In this document: piece by piece, positions 1 through 12,019 of the stretch | Position numbering within the stretch: position 1 is the first letter of the stretch | Layout of the letters: each line of letters opens with the position of its first letter | NCBI RefSeq assembly: GCF_000002425.4 | Contig: NC_037262.1 | Location: 9,971,968-10,035,967, forward strand | DNA: 64,000 bases | Source: Physcomitrium patens | Lineage: Eukaryota > Streptophyta > Bryopsida > Funariales > Funariaceae | Direction: 5' to 3' | Program-made: the position numbers and the translations under genes | Notes under the pieces: model-generated | What the model saw: only the letters and a program-made list of their open reading frames with translations | The model's database searches: none | What the model was told of the DNA's origin: nothing

Positions 1-1676
1 ATATTTTGTTGCGCACAATATTTGAATGGCTTTGAATCAGAAGCTTTAATTCTAGTTCACCATTGTTTCATTTCTTTACATTTTGATGCCATTCATGAGG
101 CACATCGCTGTGGACCTCTATCTTGCTCATTGTATCTAAATTTGTACTGTTTCCTTTGAGAGAGTCTGTTAATGAAGTTGGATTGACCGGAACGACGCTC
201 ATCTCCAATCGCGTGAATTGTAGGTCTGGCATTTTGGAGCTGAGTTGATCTCTTACATTCTCGATCTACAGTTGGGTTCGTATTCACGGTGATGGATCTT
301 TGATGCTGAGTAAGAAAAGTAGTTGATTATTATTATTATTATTATTTTTCCTTCGTCTTAGATGATAACAGTAGCGACGAGAATCATCAGAGTTAATTCG
401 ACAAGATGGCAGTTGACTGTAGGAGCTTCCAAGAGTCGATCACGGTGGAGGAAACTCTGGTGCACGACAAGTAGTGAGCAAGGGCGATTCCCACATGACG
501 ATCGTCACAAACTTGATGATGATGATTAATTGATTACAATTCCGTCCCAGTTTGGAGAAAAGTATTACAATGAGCAGGCAGTGAAACGTGCATGTTCTGT
601 ACGCATGTCGTTAGAGGAAGGTTTAAAACTGAGAGACTGCTCCTCTGTCTTCCGTTAGTCTGATGCTCTTAGACCCCAATCATATTGCTAGCACCAAGAC
701 CAAAAAGAAAGTTTTACAGCTCGAAAACTTTCAAATGCTTCAAAGCTGGTGTGAGGATGTGAGAGTTAGAGTGGTCGTTAGTATAATTGGCACAAAATAA
801 GCAGTAATTCAGAAAAAGCTGCAGTATGTTCAAGCATACGCTGGGAGAACCTTCATTGCATCCTTGCATGATACTGAACTTGAACTAGAGGGAATAGATA
901 TCTTTTTGTCCATTTGAGAAACCAGAAAAAAGGGAATGAAAACCATTTTATGCATCTGCTGTGAAGTACTTGGAGCCGATTGTAACAATAAGAGATGATT
1001 CTAATTTTAATTCACATGAACTCTAGTTCAAGTGTATACCGATCACAACATATCTCACTCAAAATTGATTAAGAACACTGAGAGCATGCCATCAGCGTAA
1101 AATATTTAGGTTAAATCACTCATTTACAGAAGGTTCGAAAGGGTAGTGATTTAAACCCCTCTTTCCATACAAACTAGCCTCCAATCTATTTTTCTACTGC
1201 CAAATCTGCAACGGGTTCCTGCTTACCACCAAGCCGATAAAGCCCAAATCCTTGAACATTATTTCGTTTGTTGTATTTCACCCCATAGCTACGTAGGAAA
1301 TAGTGATCTAGTGCAGCACTACTGCTGCATTTTCTCAATATACAGTACATCTGATCGATTCAGATTTTTCGGCAAATCTAGTTTTAGAGTAAGACCAACA
1401 AAAGCTGATTTACTCTGAAAGACGCTCTTGCATATTCACAAAGTTGGATCCTACCCTGAGAAATTAAAACCTGCCGGAGTTCAGCAGTTTGATCACAGCA
1501 GTACTGCCATAACTGTACACGCTACAAACTTTCAAGTTTGCCACTTGGAACAGATAAAAAGGACAAGTCAGATCGTTCACTAATCTTTCAAAAAGGAAGT
1601 TGTTAGGAGCACGAGAGATATCTGGGAACCGTTCACAGTAATCGTCTCCAAGGCATGCAAGTGGAAAAGATCCAAT
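1..1676. other. Intergenic / 3' flank of NFU-like gene, no gene seen
   Basis: No open frame here has codon structure or a recognisable product. The part next to 1677 should include the 3' untranslated region of the minus-strand NFU-like gene. A short (ATT)n microsatellite lies at about 326-347. The short frame at 93-287 on the minus strand has no recognisable motif and I do not call it. Confidence 0.6.
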
Positions 1677-2562
1677 TCAGCCGACCACATTTGCTTCTTC
1701 GTCTGAGTCCTCGTCATGGACTTCTTGAACACCTTTCACCTCTGACACATAATGCAGCAACATGTTCTCAATTCGACTTCAAGTTGACAGCTGAGCTTGG
1801 ACAGCCACTGCACGCCCCTTGCATCTTCAGCGACACTATCCCTGACTCTGGATCAAACCCCCAGTACTCAATATCGCCTCCATCAACTTGCACAGCGGGG
1901 CGGATACGGGTCTCAAGCAACTCCTTCATCATTGCTACGGTGTCATCATCATCCTCATCGGTAGCAGTGTCAGAAGCTCCCAAGTGAGACCCATAAAACA
2001 GAGGCTGCTTAGTCGCGTAGAAATCCATAATGGCGGCAAAAATCTCAGGCTTCAGAATATCCCAAGACACGTCCTGGGCTTTCGCCACTGTCACAAAATC
2101 GGCGCCAAAGAAGACCCTCACGACACCATCTACATCAAAGAGAGCTTTCGCCAAAGGGGACGCCATAGCCGCACGGGCATTACGAAAGTCAGAACTACCA
2201 ACTTCCATCACAACTCTCCCAGGATAAAACATAAGCGACTGCGGATTTGGGGTAGTTTCCACTCGAATGAACACACCCCGCCGCTGCACGCCTCTTTGCG
2301 GCCCTGGCGACATCATCAAAGAATCAAACGTACTCCGGTTGGAGAAAGACCACCCTTGCTGCATCACCCCAACCGCACCCACATCCAATGCCCCATCCTT
2401 TCTGGCCGACTGTGAAATCAACCTCCTAACAGTCACTCGTTCCCCCTCCATCACCATGGGCCTCGTTCCCACCCTCCTCCCCAGCACCTGTACAGCTCGA
2501 ATCCATGTCGCCATCTCTCTTCTCCAACGCACACATCCCAACAACAAAAACCAAACTCCCAC
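1677..2562 (-). CDS. Mitochondrial NFU4/NFU5-type iron-sulfur cluster scaffold, frameshifted near the C-terminus
   Basis: NFU proteins carry and hand on Fe-S clusters to mitochondrial apoproteins. From the first Met (2562) the frame runs 264 codons. A second Met at codon 17 (2514) starts an Arg/Ser-rich, acid-poor stretch typical of a mitochondrial presequence and is the more likely start. The Nfu N-terminal domain covers about residues 99-190 (TTPNPQSLMFYPG, SPLAKALFDVDGVVRVFFG). The NifU-like C-terminal domain starts near 207 and holds the cluster-binding CSGC at 251-254. Seen: the frame stops at 1768-1770 just after LKS, but another frame continues from about 1771 to a stop at 1677-1679 with the expected C-terminal helix and acidic tail (IENMLLHYVSEVKGV). 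One extra base or two missing bases near 1771-1775 explain this. It may be a recent mutation, a processed copy or a sequence error. The family match is sure; function of this copy is not. Confidence 0.87.
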
Positions 2563-3901
2563 ACCCTGATGCGGACTGCACCCAAACTCTCACATACCCA
2601 GAGCGTTACTAACCAACTTGCCGTAGACGAGCTGATCTCCGAACAGACTACTGAGCTCCAGATCGCTTATAGAATTCGCTCCTCCACGTAGAAACGCGAC
2701 ATCAAGAATGCCGAGAATTGGCGCAGCAAGCATCGGAAATCGCGACGAAGGCCTCCGCGGCGTCTTGGTCGAATCGCAGGATGGGCAAGCCTGCCACGTG
2801 AGCCACTGCTGCACTCTGACTAGGTTCGGACATCACCGAGAGGGCTTCTTCGCCGTTGCTTCAACCAGTTCGCGACTTGGTTCACCGTGTTCTCCACCTC
2901 AGAAAATCCCAAAACTCCAAATGCATGTATTGACTAAAGAGAAAGTTATAATATGAAAGTGCGTGCACAATCCTCGTTTTTTGTATGCGCTCTAGGAAAT
3001 TTGTAAAACATGAGTTGCCTGAATAAATAGGAGACATGATTTCTCAATATTACGATCTCACAAACACCCCTCGAAACCCCACAGTGGTTGATACGGTTGG
3101 TGCAAAAGGAGGTTAAAGCAAAAACTGATTATCTTTTAAAGTAGTATGGTATTTCAAGTAAAATAAAACACGGACTGTGCCCACACAACGAGCACTGTTC
3201 CCAGTTTCGCATTGTAAAGTGCCAGTTGCAACAATGCCTTAAACCATGGCCAATAGATTGTTTGATCATCACCGATTGAGATCTGCGAGATTCAGGTCTC
3301 GAATGTGGAGATTCAGAGGTTGAACCCAAACCTACTTGCCATGAACAGTTCATGTGGACTCATTCGACCTGAAGCAAGAACGTGCTCGATATCTGGCATA
3401 GTCTAGAATTCAAACAAACTCTTGAATCTCTGCAAAATTGTCCTGCAGGCTATCCTACAAAATGGGGTACTATTGCACACCCTCACCCACTCGACAGTGT
3501 AAGCAGAAGTAGTTGTTTTAGAAGACTTGGCAGAAGCTTGCTGCTAATCTGGTCCGTGTTTCGGTAGGTCAGCTTCTGACTTAGATCCAGAGAAGGTTGT
3601 AGTTTCACAACCCAGTTCCAGCACGGTCAACTTCGACTCAATTCACTCCCCTAGTGCACTCACTTGCTCCGCGAGTTTGCTCGGTTCCTGGTTGTAGGCA
3701 TCATGCGCATACGTAAGTCATTTACTCCAAGAAGAGTATTCTACAACAAGGTGGTTCCATGACGTTGCTCTGCGAAAGCATATGAGTTGTCGTTGTGAAC
3801 AATTTAAAACACATGCAAACGAGAAGCACAAAATTTTCGTGAGCGCTTCGCTCTGTTAAGGGAAAAGGACCCTATCGAAATCGTTGCACGAAATCTGCGA
3901 C
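2563..3901. other. Intergenic, promoter side of NFU-like gene and 3' flank of the next gene
   Basis: No recognisable gene. A 74-codon minus-strand frame (2590-2814) ends 28 bp before the first NFU Met. It could be an upstream ORF in the leader, but it matches nothing I know and may be chance. Short frames at 3129-3353 and 3382-3567 have no supporting features. Confidence 0.5.
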
Positions 3902-5059
3902 TCAATCTTGCAAATCTGGTAAGAGGAGACTTGCCTCGGTAATGCTGTCTGATGATGACTCTAAAAACTGCGCATACGAACATTTGCATTTAATGGAGGA
4001 AATTGTCGTTGAAAACAATTCCATGCACTTGTGCATTGTCCATGCGCCTTGTGAGGCCACTGCAACGAGTTCAGCCGCCAGGGCGCATGTGTTGAATATG
4101 CGCTCCTTGGCACGCCAGGACTCCAATGTGTCTAAAACAGGAACGTCTCGTTCCACTAGCCAATTGACCACAGCCAGTGGATCGTTGAGCAATTCCGTGA
4201 GTGCAGGATCGGCGTCCACACCTTTCACGGTCCACACTACTTCCTCCTTCTCGTCACTCCACTCTGGTAACCGCTCGATGGCTTTTTTCTCCCCAATTAT
4301 AGCATATAGCGCTGCACGCAGAGGGCGGGCAAGAACATGGAGGCTCCCCATCCTTCTGTCGGAAGAACTGCTAGTGCCGAAACTTAACACTCCATTTGGC
4401 AACGCAGACGGACGGTACTTTTTAGAAAATCCCTCACACCATCTCCATTTACTAAAGACAAGGCGCGGCTGCACAGGACGAGACATTCGACGAAACTCTC
4501 CATTCGATTTGCTCGAGGAATTGTCGTCATTATTATCCATTGTGCTCAGCTCAAGAAGCAGTTTACCATTCCTTACCGTGAAATTCCGGCATACGGGAAT
4601 CGGGACATTGTACCTCAAAAAATTACGATTCCTACTGACAACAACACCAAACTTGGCAGCGTTGGCAACTGCGAACGCTGCCAGCACGTCCGTCGATTCT
4701 ACAGAAGTAGGGATAACCACTCTTACACCGCGATTACTGAACGACTCCTCCAGGAAACTAACGGCATTTAGACAAACTCCTTTTTTTTCATTGAGTATCT
4801 CAGAATCACGCCGCTGTTGTAATCTCTTGTCTCTGTTAAGACTGTGTCCGGCGCGTTTGCTGACAACCAAGAGTTCATAACCCGAATTGGAAGCAGCACT
4901 CACCAAGCGATCCACAGCATCGTCAGAAGCCCGTAAGGCTTCAAAAGGATCACCCTTCATGAACTCGAAGTCAGCATTCTCTCCCCAGAATTCGCAGTGG
5001 AGCCAGTTCGGTGCATCGAAGCACAGCAGAACCGGCTGCACCTTCCTCTCAGCGTTCAT
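3902..5059 (-). CDS. Unrecognised 385-aa protein, possible PIN/asteroid-like N-terminal domain
   Basis: A single intact frame of 385 codons with balanced base composition, longer than any other open frame in the genic part; the ATG at 5057-5059 is the first in frame. I do not recognise the family with certainty. The N-terminal 150 residues look like a PIN-type nuclease fold: a hydrophobic strand with Asp15 (VLLCFDAPNW), a second strand (YELLVVSK, about 61-68), a charged helix (about 75-92), then E121/D124 followed by DVLAAFAVANAAKFGVVVS and NRNF at 144-147. In active PIN and asteroid-type proteins this last motif usually has Asp, so Asn may mean a lost metal ligand. The middle (about 172-190) is Ser/Asn-rich and likely unstructured; residues 240-350 are mixed helical and may form a second domain. 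No signal peptide or membrane span is seen. It lies on the same strand as the NFU-like gene, 1.3 kb upstream. A protein of another fold is possible. Confidence 0.62.
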   Translation of the reverse strand: MNAERKVQPVLLCFDAPNWLHCEFWGENADFEFMKGDPFEALRASDDAVDRLVSAASNSGYELLVVSKRAGHSLNRDKRLQQRRDSEILNEKKGVCLNAVSFLEESFSNRGVRVVIPTSVESTDVLAAFAVANAAKFGVVVSRNRNFLRYNVPIPVCRNFTVRNGKLLLELSTMDNNDDNSSSKSNGEFRRMSRPVQPRLVFSKWRWCEGFSKKYRPSALPNGVLSFGTSSSSDRRMGSLHVLARPLRAALYAIIGEKKAIERLPEWSDEKEEVVWTVKGVDADPALTELLNDPLAVVNWLVERDVPVLDTLESWRAKERIFNTCALAAELVAVASQGAWTMHKCMELFSTTISSIKCKCSYAQFLESSSDSITEASLLLPDLQD

Positions 5060-6030
5060 TGTAACCGCTTAAACGCTCTTGACAAAAAATCAGCTCTTGA
5101 ACACGCTTAAACTCCTAACTTTACAGGCAGAAACAATTAGAGAGACCGTGTTGCCATGCATTAAGGCAGCAATGCATAGAAAACCATAGAAGTCACAAAG
5201 TCTTGTAATTTCCAAGCTCGTTTTATAATACGGCCGTCACCTTAGTTCCTCTTCGTTGCTAACAACAACAAAGCTGTGACAAGCTGGTCTGACATTCTCA
5301 CCCCTGTCAGGTTTTCGAAAGACTCATATTAATGGCGCTAATCCCATTCGGCTCTTCAACTGGACTAACGAGATGATGATCTAACAAGTTGCATTAGGGT
5401 CAAGGACATCGACCCATAACACACCACCAATAACATACACTCAAAGAGATATAATATTTGGGATGTTGTAGCAATAATCAAGTTGTACTAACCGTGCACA
5501 ATGTGCCTTAATACACAATAATGTAGGATAAATTTTTGACTATATGAATGTAAGGCCTAAGTGATCTGTACATCTAGATTAAGTGGATGACAAATATTCG
5601 CGACCTCGGATGAATTATGTAAGCAGATGTTTCACTCAATGACAATTAGGAGAATCGACAGCGACATTACCTGAAGCAACGCAACCCGGAGACTCGAAGC
5701 AAACTGTGACAGTCGATTAGGTGGAAGCTGCAAACTTATGACGCTGTCGCCTACTGAAACAGCCTACAGACTCCGGGGTCTAGGTTTGGGTCTCCACACC
5801 TGATGAGGGCTCTCAAGTACATTCCGACCTCCTACAAGTACGAGGATGCCCCGCCGCCATTTCTGGTCGCGACATGCGGTCCTGCTGGGTCGATGTCGAT
5901 GTGCATCATTTAATAATCCCACAAGCTCCTGTGGTGGCGGCGGTGGGTGATGTCATTTCACCCACTTTCTGTTTTGATGCGAGGTAAATTCTATCCAACT
6001 GGGGTGATGTCCTACAGCCATGTGTTGTCC
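5060..6030. other. Intergenic, moderate GC, with a hairpin and one tiny ORF
   Basis: The 5' flank of the gene at 3902-5059. A plus-strand frame of 36 codons (5803-5913) sits in a GC-rich island but has no recognisable product. A perfect inverted repeat, GTGGGTGA / TCACCCAC with a 7-nt loop, lies at 5943-5965. After about 6030 composition turns sharply AT-rich. Confidence 0.45.
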
Positions 6031-7436
6031 CATGAGATTTTGGTTGAATTTTTATTTTATTTTATTATGATTAAAACATAATGGCATACCTCTCTTTGCT
6101 AATTAGTTACATAGAAGAATTCTTGGTTAAATTCATGGCGGCCTATTCTTATTTTTGGTGGGGAGTGTAATTTTATGTGACAAAGTTACCTATCGTCATG
6201 ATTGTTAATTTTTCTTCTTTGATCTAGGTCAATATAATTTGTTTGATATATTTTGGATATTTAAGTTTTTTTTTTTTTTTTTTTTTTTTTCTTACCCAAA
6301 AGAAAGAAAGATTTATGTCTTGTACCAATTGATATTTTCAGAATTAATAAATTTTGATGTTTTCACTAATCTATTTTTTTTCTTTGATTAAATTTCTTAT
6401 CTATAGATTATATCATTTTATTATTTGTAAATAATTTAGAAGCAAGCCTCTCTAGTAAGATGCCATATCATCCTTATATTATTGAAGCCAATGAGTGAAT
6501 TGTCAAATATTCTTTATTGGATGTTAAGAAGGAGTGAATGAGGATGCTTTAGGCCTTTATTATTAATGTAGTAAAGAATAATTATATTCCAATTTCAACT
6601 ATCTTAAACTATCTTGTATATCTTAAGTTTGTAAATGACTATGTCTAAAGCTATTAGTTGTGGATCATAGAATAAATAATCTTGTATCACTATTAATTAG
6701 AAAAAATTATAAGAAATGATTCTAAATTTTGATTAAAAAAAATAGCATTAGATTGCCTTAATTTTAGAAGTGGATTGTTTTGTCAAAGACTCTAGAGTCT
6801 TATAGATTTCATCAAATGATTGCTTAGGTTGAGAAAGGATTCTATATACATTTGGAATTGTGATCAAAGTAGACCACTATTAAAGTGATTGTATAGAAGA
6901 TCACATGAAATATTAGATGGCATTTTATTTCTTTTATTATATTTTGCTACAATATGACTCAAATTAAAATTTGGTTCTATATTTTAGTTTGTTAATGGTG
7001 TTGTATAAGTCATATTATCTATAAGTAGTATTAAAAATTATTGTGAAAATTTTGCTTTGAAAATTGATTAAGTTTGTAAATAATGATTTTTGAGTAGGTA
7101 ACAATTGTTGTTTATACATGGATCTTAACTCTAAGTTTATTAGTATATATGGACTATTTGAAAAACTCTCTTATTTTTAAAGATCAATGTTATTATTAGC
7201 TTTATTTATATTAGATGATTTTATGTAATATGAGTTAAATTATTTAATTAATATATTATAAATATAATATATTAATTAAAAATAGATGTATATTATAATA
7301 TAGATTTAGAAAGATGACATATTTATCAAAGGTATTTTTAGAGTATTGAGTTACTTTTGATTAATAGATAATGTAATATTAAAGTAGTGGCTACAAGACA
7401 TGGTGATCAATCAAATCTACAACATACGGGTGGTTT
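6031..7436. other. AT-rich decayed DNA, no gene called
   Basis: Strongly AT-rich, stop codons in every frame. A 25-nt poly-T run lies at 6266-6290. It is probably old transposon-derived sequence, but I cannot assign a family. Confidence 0.5.
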
Positions 7437-7832
7437 TGACAAAGACATGAATCACAAAGAACTAAAGGCTTAATATATTTTTGTGTCACTAAAAGATGGT
7501 ATAATATTGAAATTAGAATGGCTATTTCCAAAAATAAGAAAACTACAGGTTCTTGAAACAAGACTATAAACAAGAAAGGCATTGATAAAAGTGATAATAG
7601 TCTCATTCTTACCTCTATATATATATTGTCTAAATACGAACTATGTAGTAATATTCTATAGGACCTTTGAAATATGTTCAACTTATGAAACATGTGTCTA
7701 ATTTGCAAAACAAGTTTTGTACATGTGCACCACATGGCCAACTTCTTGGCTAGGTTTTCAACCTAATAAACACCTTCAAATGCATATAAAGTCAAATCCA
7801 CATTGACTTCATTTATTTGTACTAATATGTAA
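7437..7832 (-). repeat. Decayed family B LTR fragment
   Basis: Resembles the minus-strand family B LTRs at 17593-18147 and 29712-30264 along its length: the edge near 7437 matches the LTR end, followed by the shared AGAATGGCTATT, CTATAGGACCTT and CACATGGCCAACTT blocks. It is AT-shifted and lacks the outer part of the LTR. Confidence 0.65.
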
Positions 7833-8117
7833 TGTCAAATAATTTCCATATTATACAAAATAAATGTCTCTAATATTTATAATATCTTCAAATATAATAT
7901 ATATTTATATTTTAAAAATAAATCCATAATATTAATCAACTAATAATTCACAAATATAAATTCTATATACTATCCAACAATGTTTTAGATATGCTATGAT
8001 TTTAGATGAATTAATAGAATCTACATCATACTTCATGAGTAAAATTGATAAATGACTCATTACTTTTATTCTATCTCCTTATTCCATCAAATTCCTTTCT
8101 AAAAACTCTTCAACCCA
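7833..8117. other. AT-rich spacer, nothing recognised
   Basis: No open frame or repeat that I can assign. Confidence 0.4.
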
Positions 8118-8900
8118 TGTCACATTGTTGTATTACATAAAGTTTGCTTGAGAATGCACTCGATACCTAGTTATGGAAGAAAAAATAGAACTTCCAAGAA
8201 GATGACCCTAATAACTTTAATAGAATTTTAAATAAATCCCAAATAAATCTATACTAATAAATCTTTACTTAAATCCAAAAGAAGTGTCATGAATTTATAA
8301 AAGAAAAAAAAATCATAAATTAACCCTAATAAAATATATATGATAAAAAAATCTTAGAAAATATTAAAAAAATCTTTTTAAAAAATCAAAAATAGAAATA
8401 TTAATTAAATTTTAATAAAATTTTAATATAAACTTCAATAAATCCCAATAAAATCTTAAATCAAATTTTAATGAAATTATACTGAAATCCTTTCTAAACT
8501 TTTATTAAATCCTAATCAAATCTCAAAAACTAATCTTAGATAAAATCCTAATGAATTCCTAAATTTTAATCAAATTTTAATGAAATCCAAAATAAATCTT
8601 AATAAAATCTTAATAAAATCCTAAATCCTAATCAAATCCTTATTAAATCGTAATCTTAGATCAAATCCTAAGTAAATCCTAAACAAAACTTAAATCTTAA
8701 ATCAAATCTTAAATCAAATCCTAAAAAAATTCCAATCAAATCTTAATTCCTAAATAAATCCTAATAAATCTTAATTAATTCTAATAAATATTAATTAATC
8801 CTAAAAAATCTTTAATCAAATTCTAAATCTTAAATAAATTCTTAAAAAACCTTATAAAAAATTGAAAATTGTAATAATGAATGCTTTAACAATCAATTTT
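8118..8900 (+). repeat. Family C repeat (LTR-like) with degenerate AAATCCTAAT array
   Basis: Starts with the block ACATTGTTGTATTACAT followed by GATACCTAGTTATGGAAGA, shared with 13475, 34254, 44311 and 49705. From about 8215 to 8870 it is a degenerate array of units close to AAATCCTAAT / AAATCTTAAT. The same array follows the same start block at 13560-13940 and 49900-50115, so it belongs to one dispersed repeat family. The right edge of this copy is not clear. Confidence 0.6.
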
Positions 8901-11900
8901 AATTCAAAATTTACAATCCTTATAATAATTAAATTAGCAAAAAGTATAAAAAATTTAAAAAAGACTACACTTACCAAATAGATGAACGTTCCTTAACTTT
9001 GCTTAGGAATCAATTGCCTCTGTTTCCAACTTTGATGTTGATATTTTTAAATAATAATATCTTAATTTTATTATTCAATTGATTTCAGACTTTGAACAAT
9101 CATTTTTTTTGAAATTTCATGAAATGCCTCTACATTCATAATCTATGTTTATGTATCTTTATATTCCATTTTCATTTCAACAATCTTTCTATGCATGTCT
9201 TATAGCTGATCATGCACTCTTATAATTCCATCTTTGTCTATTTTTTTTTTTATCAATGATTGATTTATTAATATATTAAACATATATTCTATATCTTTAA
9301 ATATCTTTTCTTTATTTCTTATCTATACTTGTAATGATCTTTCTTTCAAAATACCTTGTAGACATATATTATTTCAAAAGAAATAATATATGGCCTAAAA
9401 CATATTCTTCTCTTTAACTTTTAAATTGTTAAAATTTATTTTCAATATATTCCAAATCTTATAGTTACTATTCTATTCTATTCTATCTAACTCTCTTCTT
9501 CTTTTTAATCTTTGTAAAGCTTGTATTCAACATTTCAACATCTTTTTTTCTTCTTAAAAATGCATCTATAACTTTTAAGCTCAATGATAGGCCATTATAA
9601 GCTTTTACAATCTTTTTTCCAACTTCAGCAAGTTCATGAGGCAACTTATCTCGATATCTACAAGAATAAGTAATAAACAACCTTAAACTTATTTCTTCTT
9701 CAAGCTCTTTAAAATTCAAAGACTAAGCTTTTAAGTCTAAATAATCGTAGAACTTATATTTAATCCTTGTATATACTCTAATAATCTATTTCTAATATAT
9801 AATAATAATGTAAATTTTATTAAGCTTAAGTATAATTTCCAATTCTAATTCACTTCAAAACCTAAATCATAGTCTTAAACCTTAAATGACCACCATCCTT
9901 AAAAATTCACCACTAAAAACTTTGTTATATGATTAATTTAATCCAAAAACAAAATAAAATTATATACCATAAAATTTATATAATTTATTTTATTAAATCA
10001 TTTAAATACATCTATTTTTTCTATTCAAAATATAAATATTTAAATATAAAATATTCCAAGAATCATCATAATAAGCTATAACTTATACAAACTTCTATTT
10101 ATAATTTAATGTCTCTCTATCCATTCAATTAAAATAAAATTTAAATATTTTCTAATTTTTTTAAATTTATTTAAGTTTAATTAATTAATATACTATAAAT
10201 AGTTAAAATTACTTTCTATGTAATTTCTACTTACACATACTACTTTACAAAGAAGATTGTAACTAACAAATTACTTAATAAAAAACTTTATTTTAGTAAT
10301 GTCATTGAAGCCACAATAACTATTATCAAACATAAGTATAATCATCTCAAAATCCTTTACTTCAAATGCTTTATACATATTGTAGCTTGCATATTGGAGA
10401 TTTGTATGTGTAAATAGGTCAAAACCACTCACCAAGCAATAGGGCACATAACTTGGGATGCTAGAACCTTTTATGTACATTAATAATCGATTTATTATTT
10501 TTACACAAGAATTTTGCCTTCCAACCACTTTTGTTGGAAAGAACAAAAAAATTTGCACATCTTATCTACTTTTTTTAAAAAAAAAAGTGTGTACCTTTCA
10601 TCAAGCTTGCATCATTGATCATATCAATGTCACCAAACTTCTAATTTAGTATATAAGTAAGAAGAATATGATGTTATTTACTTAATAAATATAAATAAAA
10701 AATAAATACATGTTATTAAATTTTATAGATGATTTTCATCCAAATAGATATAAAAATAGTTCATACAAAAATTGTGTTTTGTCAAGTATATGGATTAGTT
10801 CAACAAAAAATTTTGTGAACAAAAAGATCCTTTATAATATTCCTTCTCTTAATTTAAATAGACAACACAGCTAAGATTAGAATATCAAATCTAGGCCAAA
10901 AGATGGTTGTATGAGTTCAATGAGATACTCTATTCATTTGGTAAGGTATCTATGTATAACACAAAATAATAAAGGCTATTTATACAAAAAACAAAAATAA
11001 TATGTACAATTAAATTCATGAAGTATACTACCATAGATATAAATCTGAAAACATCATACTTTGAATTGTGATTTGATGAGGATTATATAATTGATGATTT
11101 GGGCTTCATAATAAAGCAACTTATTTGCATTACCTATATCACTATAAAAAAAACCTTCAATAATTAATAATTGATAACTTAATTTCTTCATATTTTCTAA
11201 CAATTCTAAATGTATATAAATCTTTCACATGATCAACAAAAAATAAAAAAACTATTAGAAATAACATAGTACAAAAAAACATAGCACAAGTCAAAGTGCA
11301 TATTTAATATGGAAGTCTAAGTGAATGATAAGTTTTATTAGTAAGATTAACATAAAGAAAAGGTCAAGAGTGACCAAATCTACTTATTCAAAAAAACTTG
11401 ATAGATAATATAGATTGGTTCTCTTAATGATAGTAACATATTGGTTAATACAATTTCTTTTTACAACTTGATTATAAATCAAACAATTTAATTTACATAA
11501 ATGGATCTAAGTAATAAATCTTGATTTTAATACATAGATCTCTTTCTAGAAGAAAGAACTTTATAAAGCTCTACTTAAAAAATTAGCACTTCTTACACTA
11601 ATTGAAAGTGAGAAAAAAATATAGTTTGAAATTAGAACCTCTTTTAAGGCACATAAAACAAATATTATTTTCTTTTGCCATTTCATAGTTTATATCCATT
11701 ACTCAAGCACATATTTACAAAGAAAATCAGCCACCACATATATATGCAACAATCGTTTATTTGGCCATAATCAACATCTACTTTATATATTTGTACAACT
11801 CTATTCTGTAATAAATAATTTGAAAAGCAATCTTTTATCAAGCTTACATCATTTGTAGATCAAGAGCTTCTATAGATTCAAATGACAATCCGCTTGCATC

Positions 11901-11979
11901 TATATAAAAAAATAAAGTTGCTTATATAAATCCACTACTATAAACTACAAATAATACATATTAATTAAGAGCTCATATA

Positions 11980-12019
<40 letters not shown>

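Noticed and set aside
1888-2415. Plus-strand frames over the NFU-like gene
   Set aside because: Antisense to a gene with a clear family match; no motif of their own.
2590-2814. 74-codon frame just upstream of the NFU-like gene as a separate gene
   Set aside because: No family match and no start context or composition support; mentioned only as a possible upstream ORF.
3942-4880. Plus-strand 312-codon open frame
   Set aside because: Fully antisense to the 385-codon minus-strand gene, Ser/Leu-rich low-complexity translation without domain features; a shadow frame.
6266-6290. Poly-T run as a LINE/SINE tail
   Set aside because: No SINE promoter boxes, LINE coding sequence or target duplication seen next to it; the same applies to 47787-47820.
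8215-8870. Short spaced repeats as a possible CRISPR array
   Set aside because: Units are degenerate, AT-only and without unique spacers of constant length; no cas genes; eukaryotic context.
10271-10558. Possible Ty1/copia RNase H (minus-strand 95-codon frame)
   Set aside because: Only a loose resemblance (YIKGS); no supporting motif on either side.
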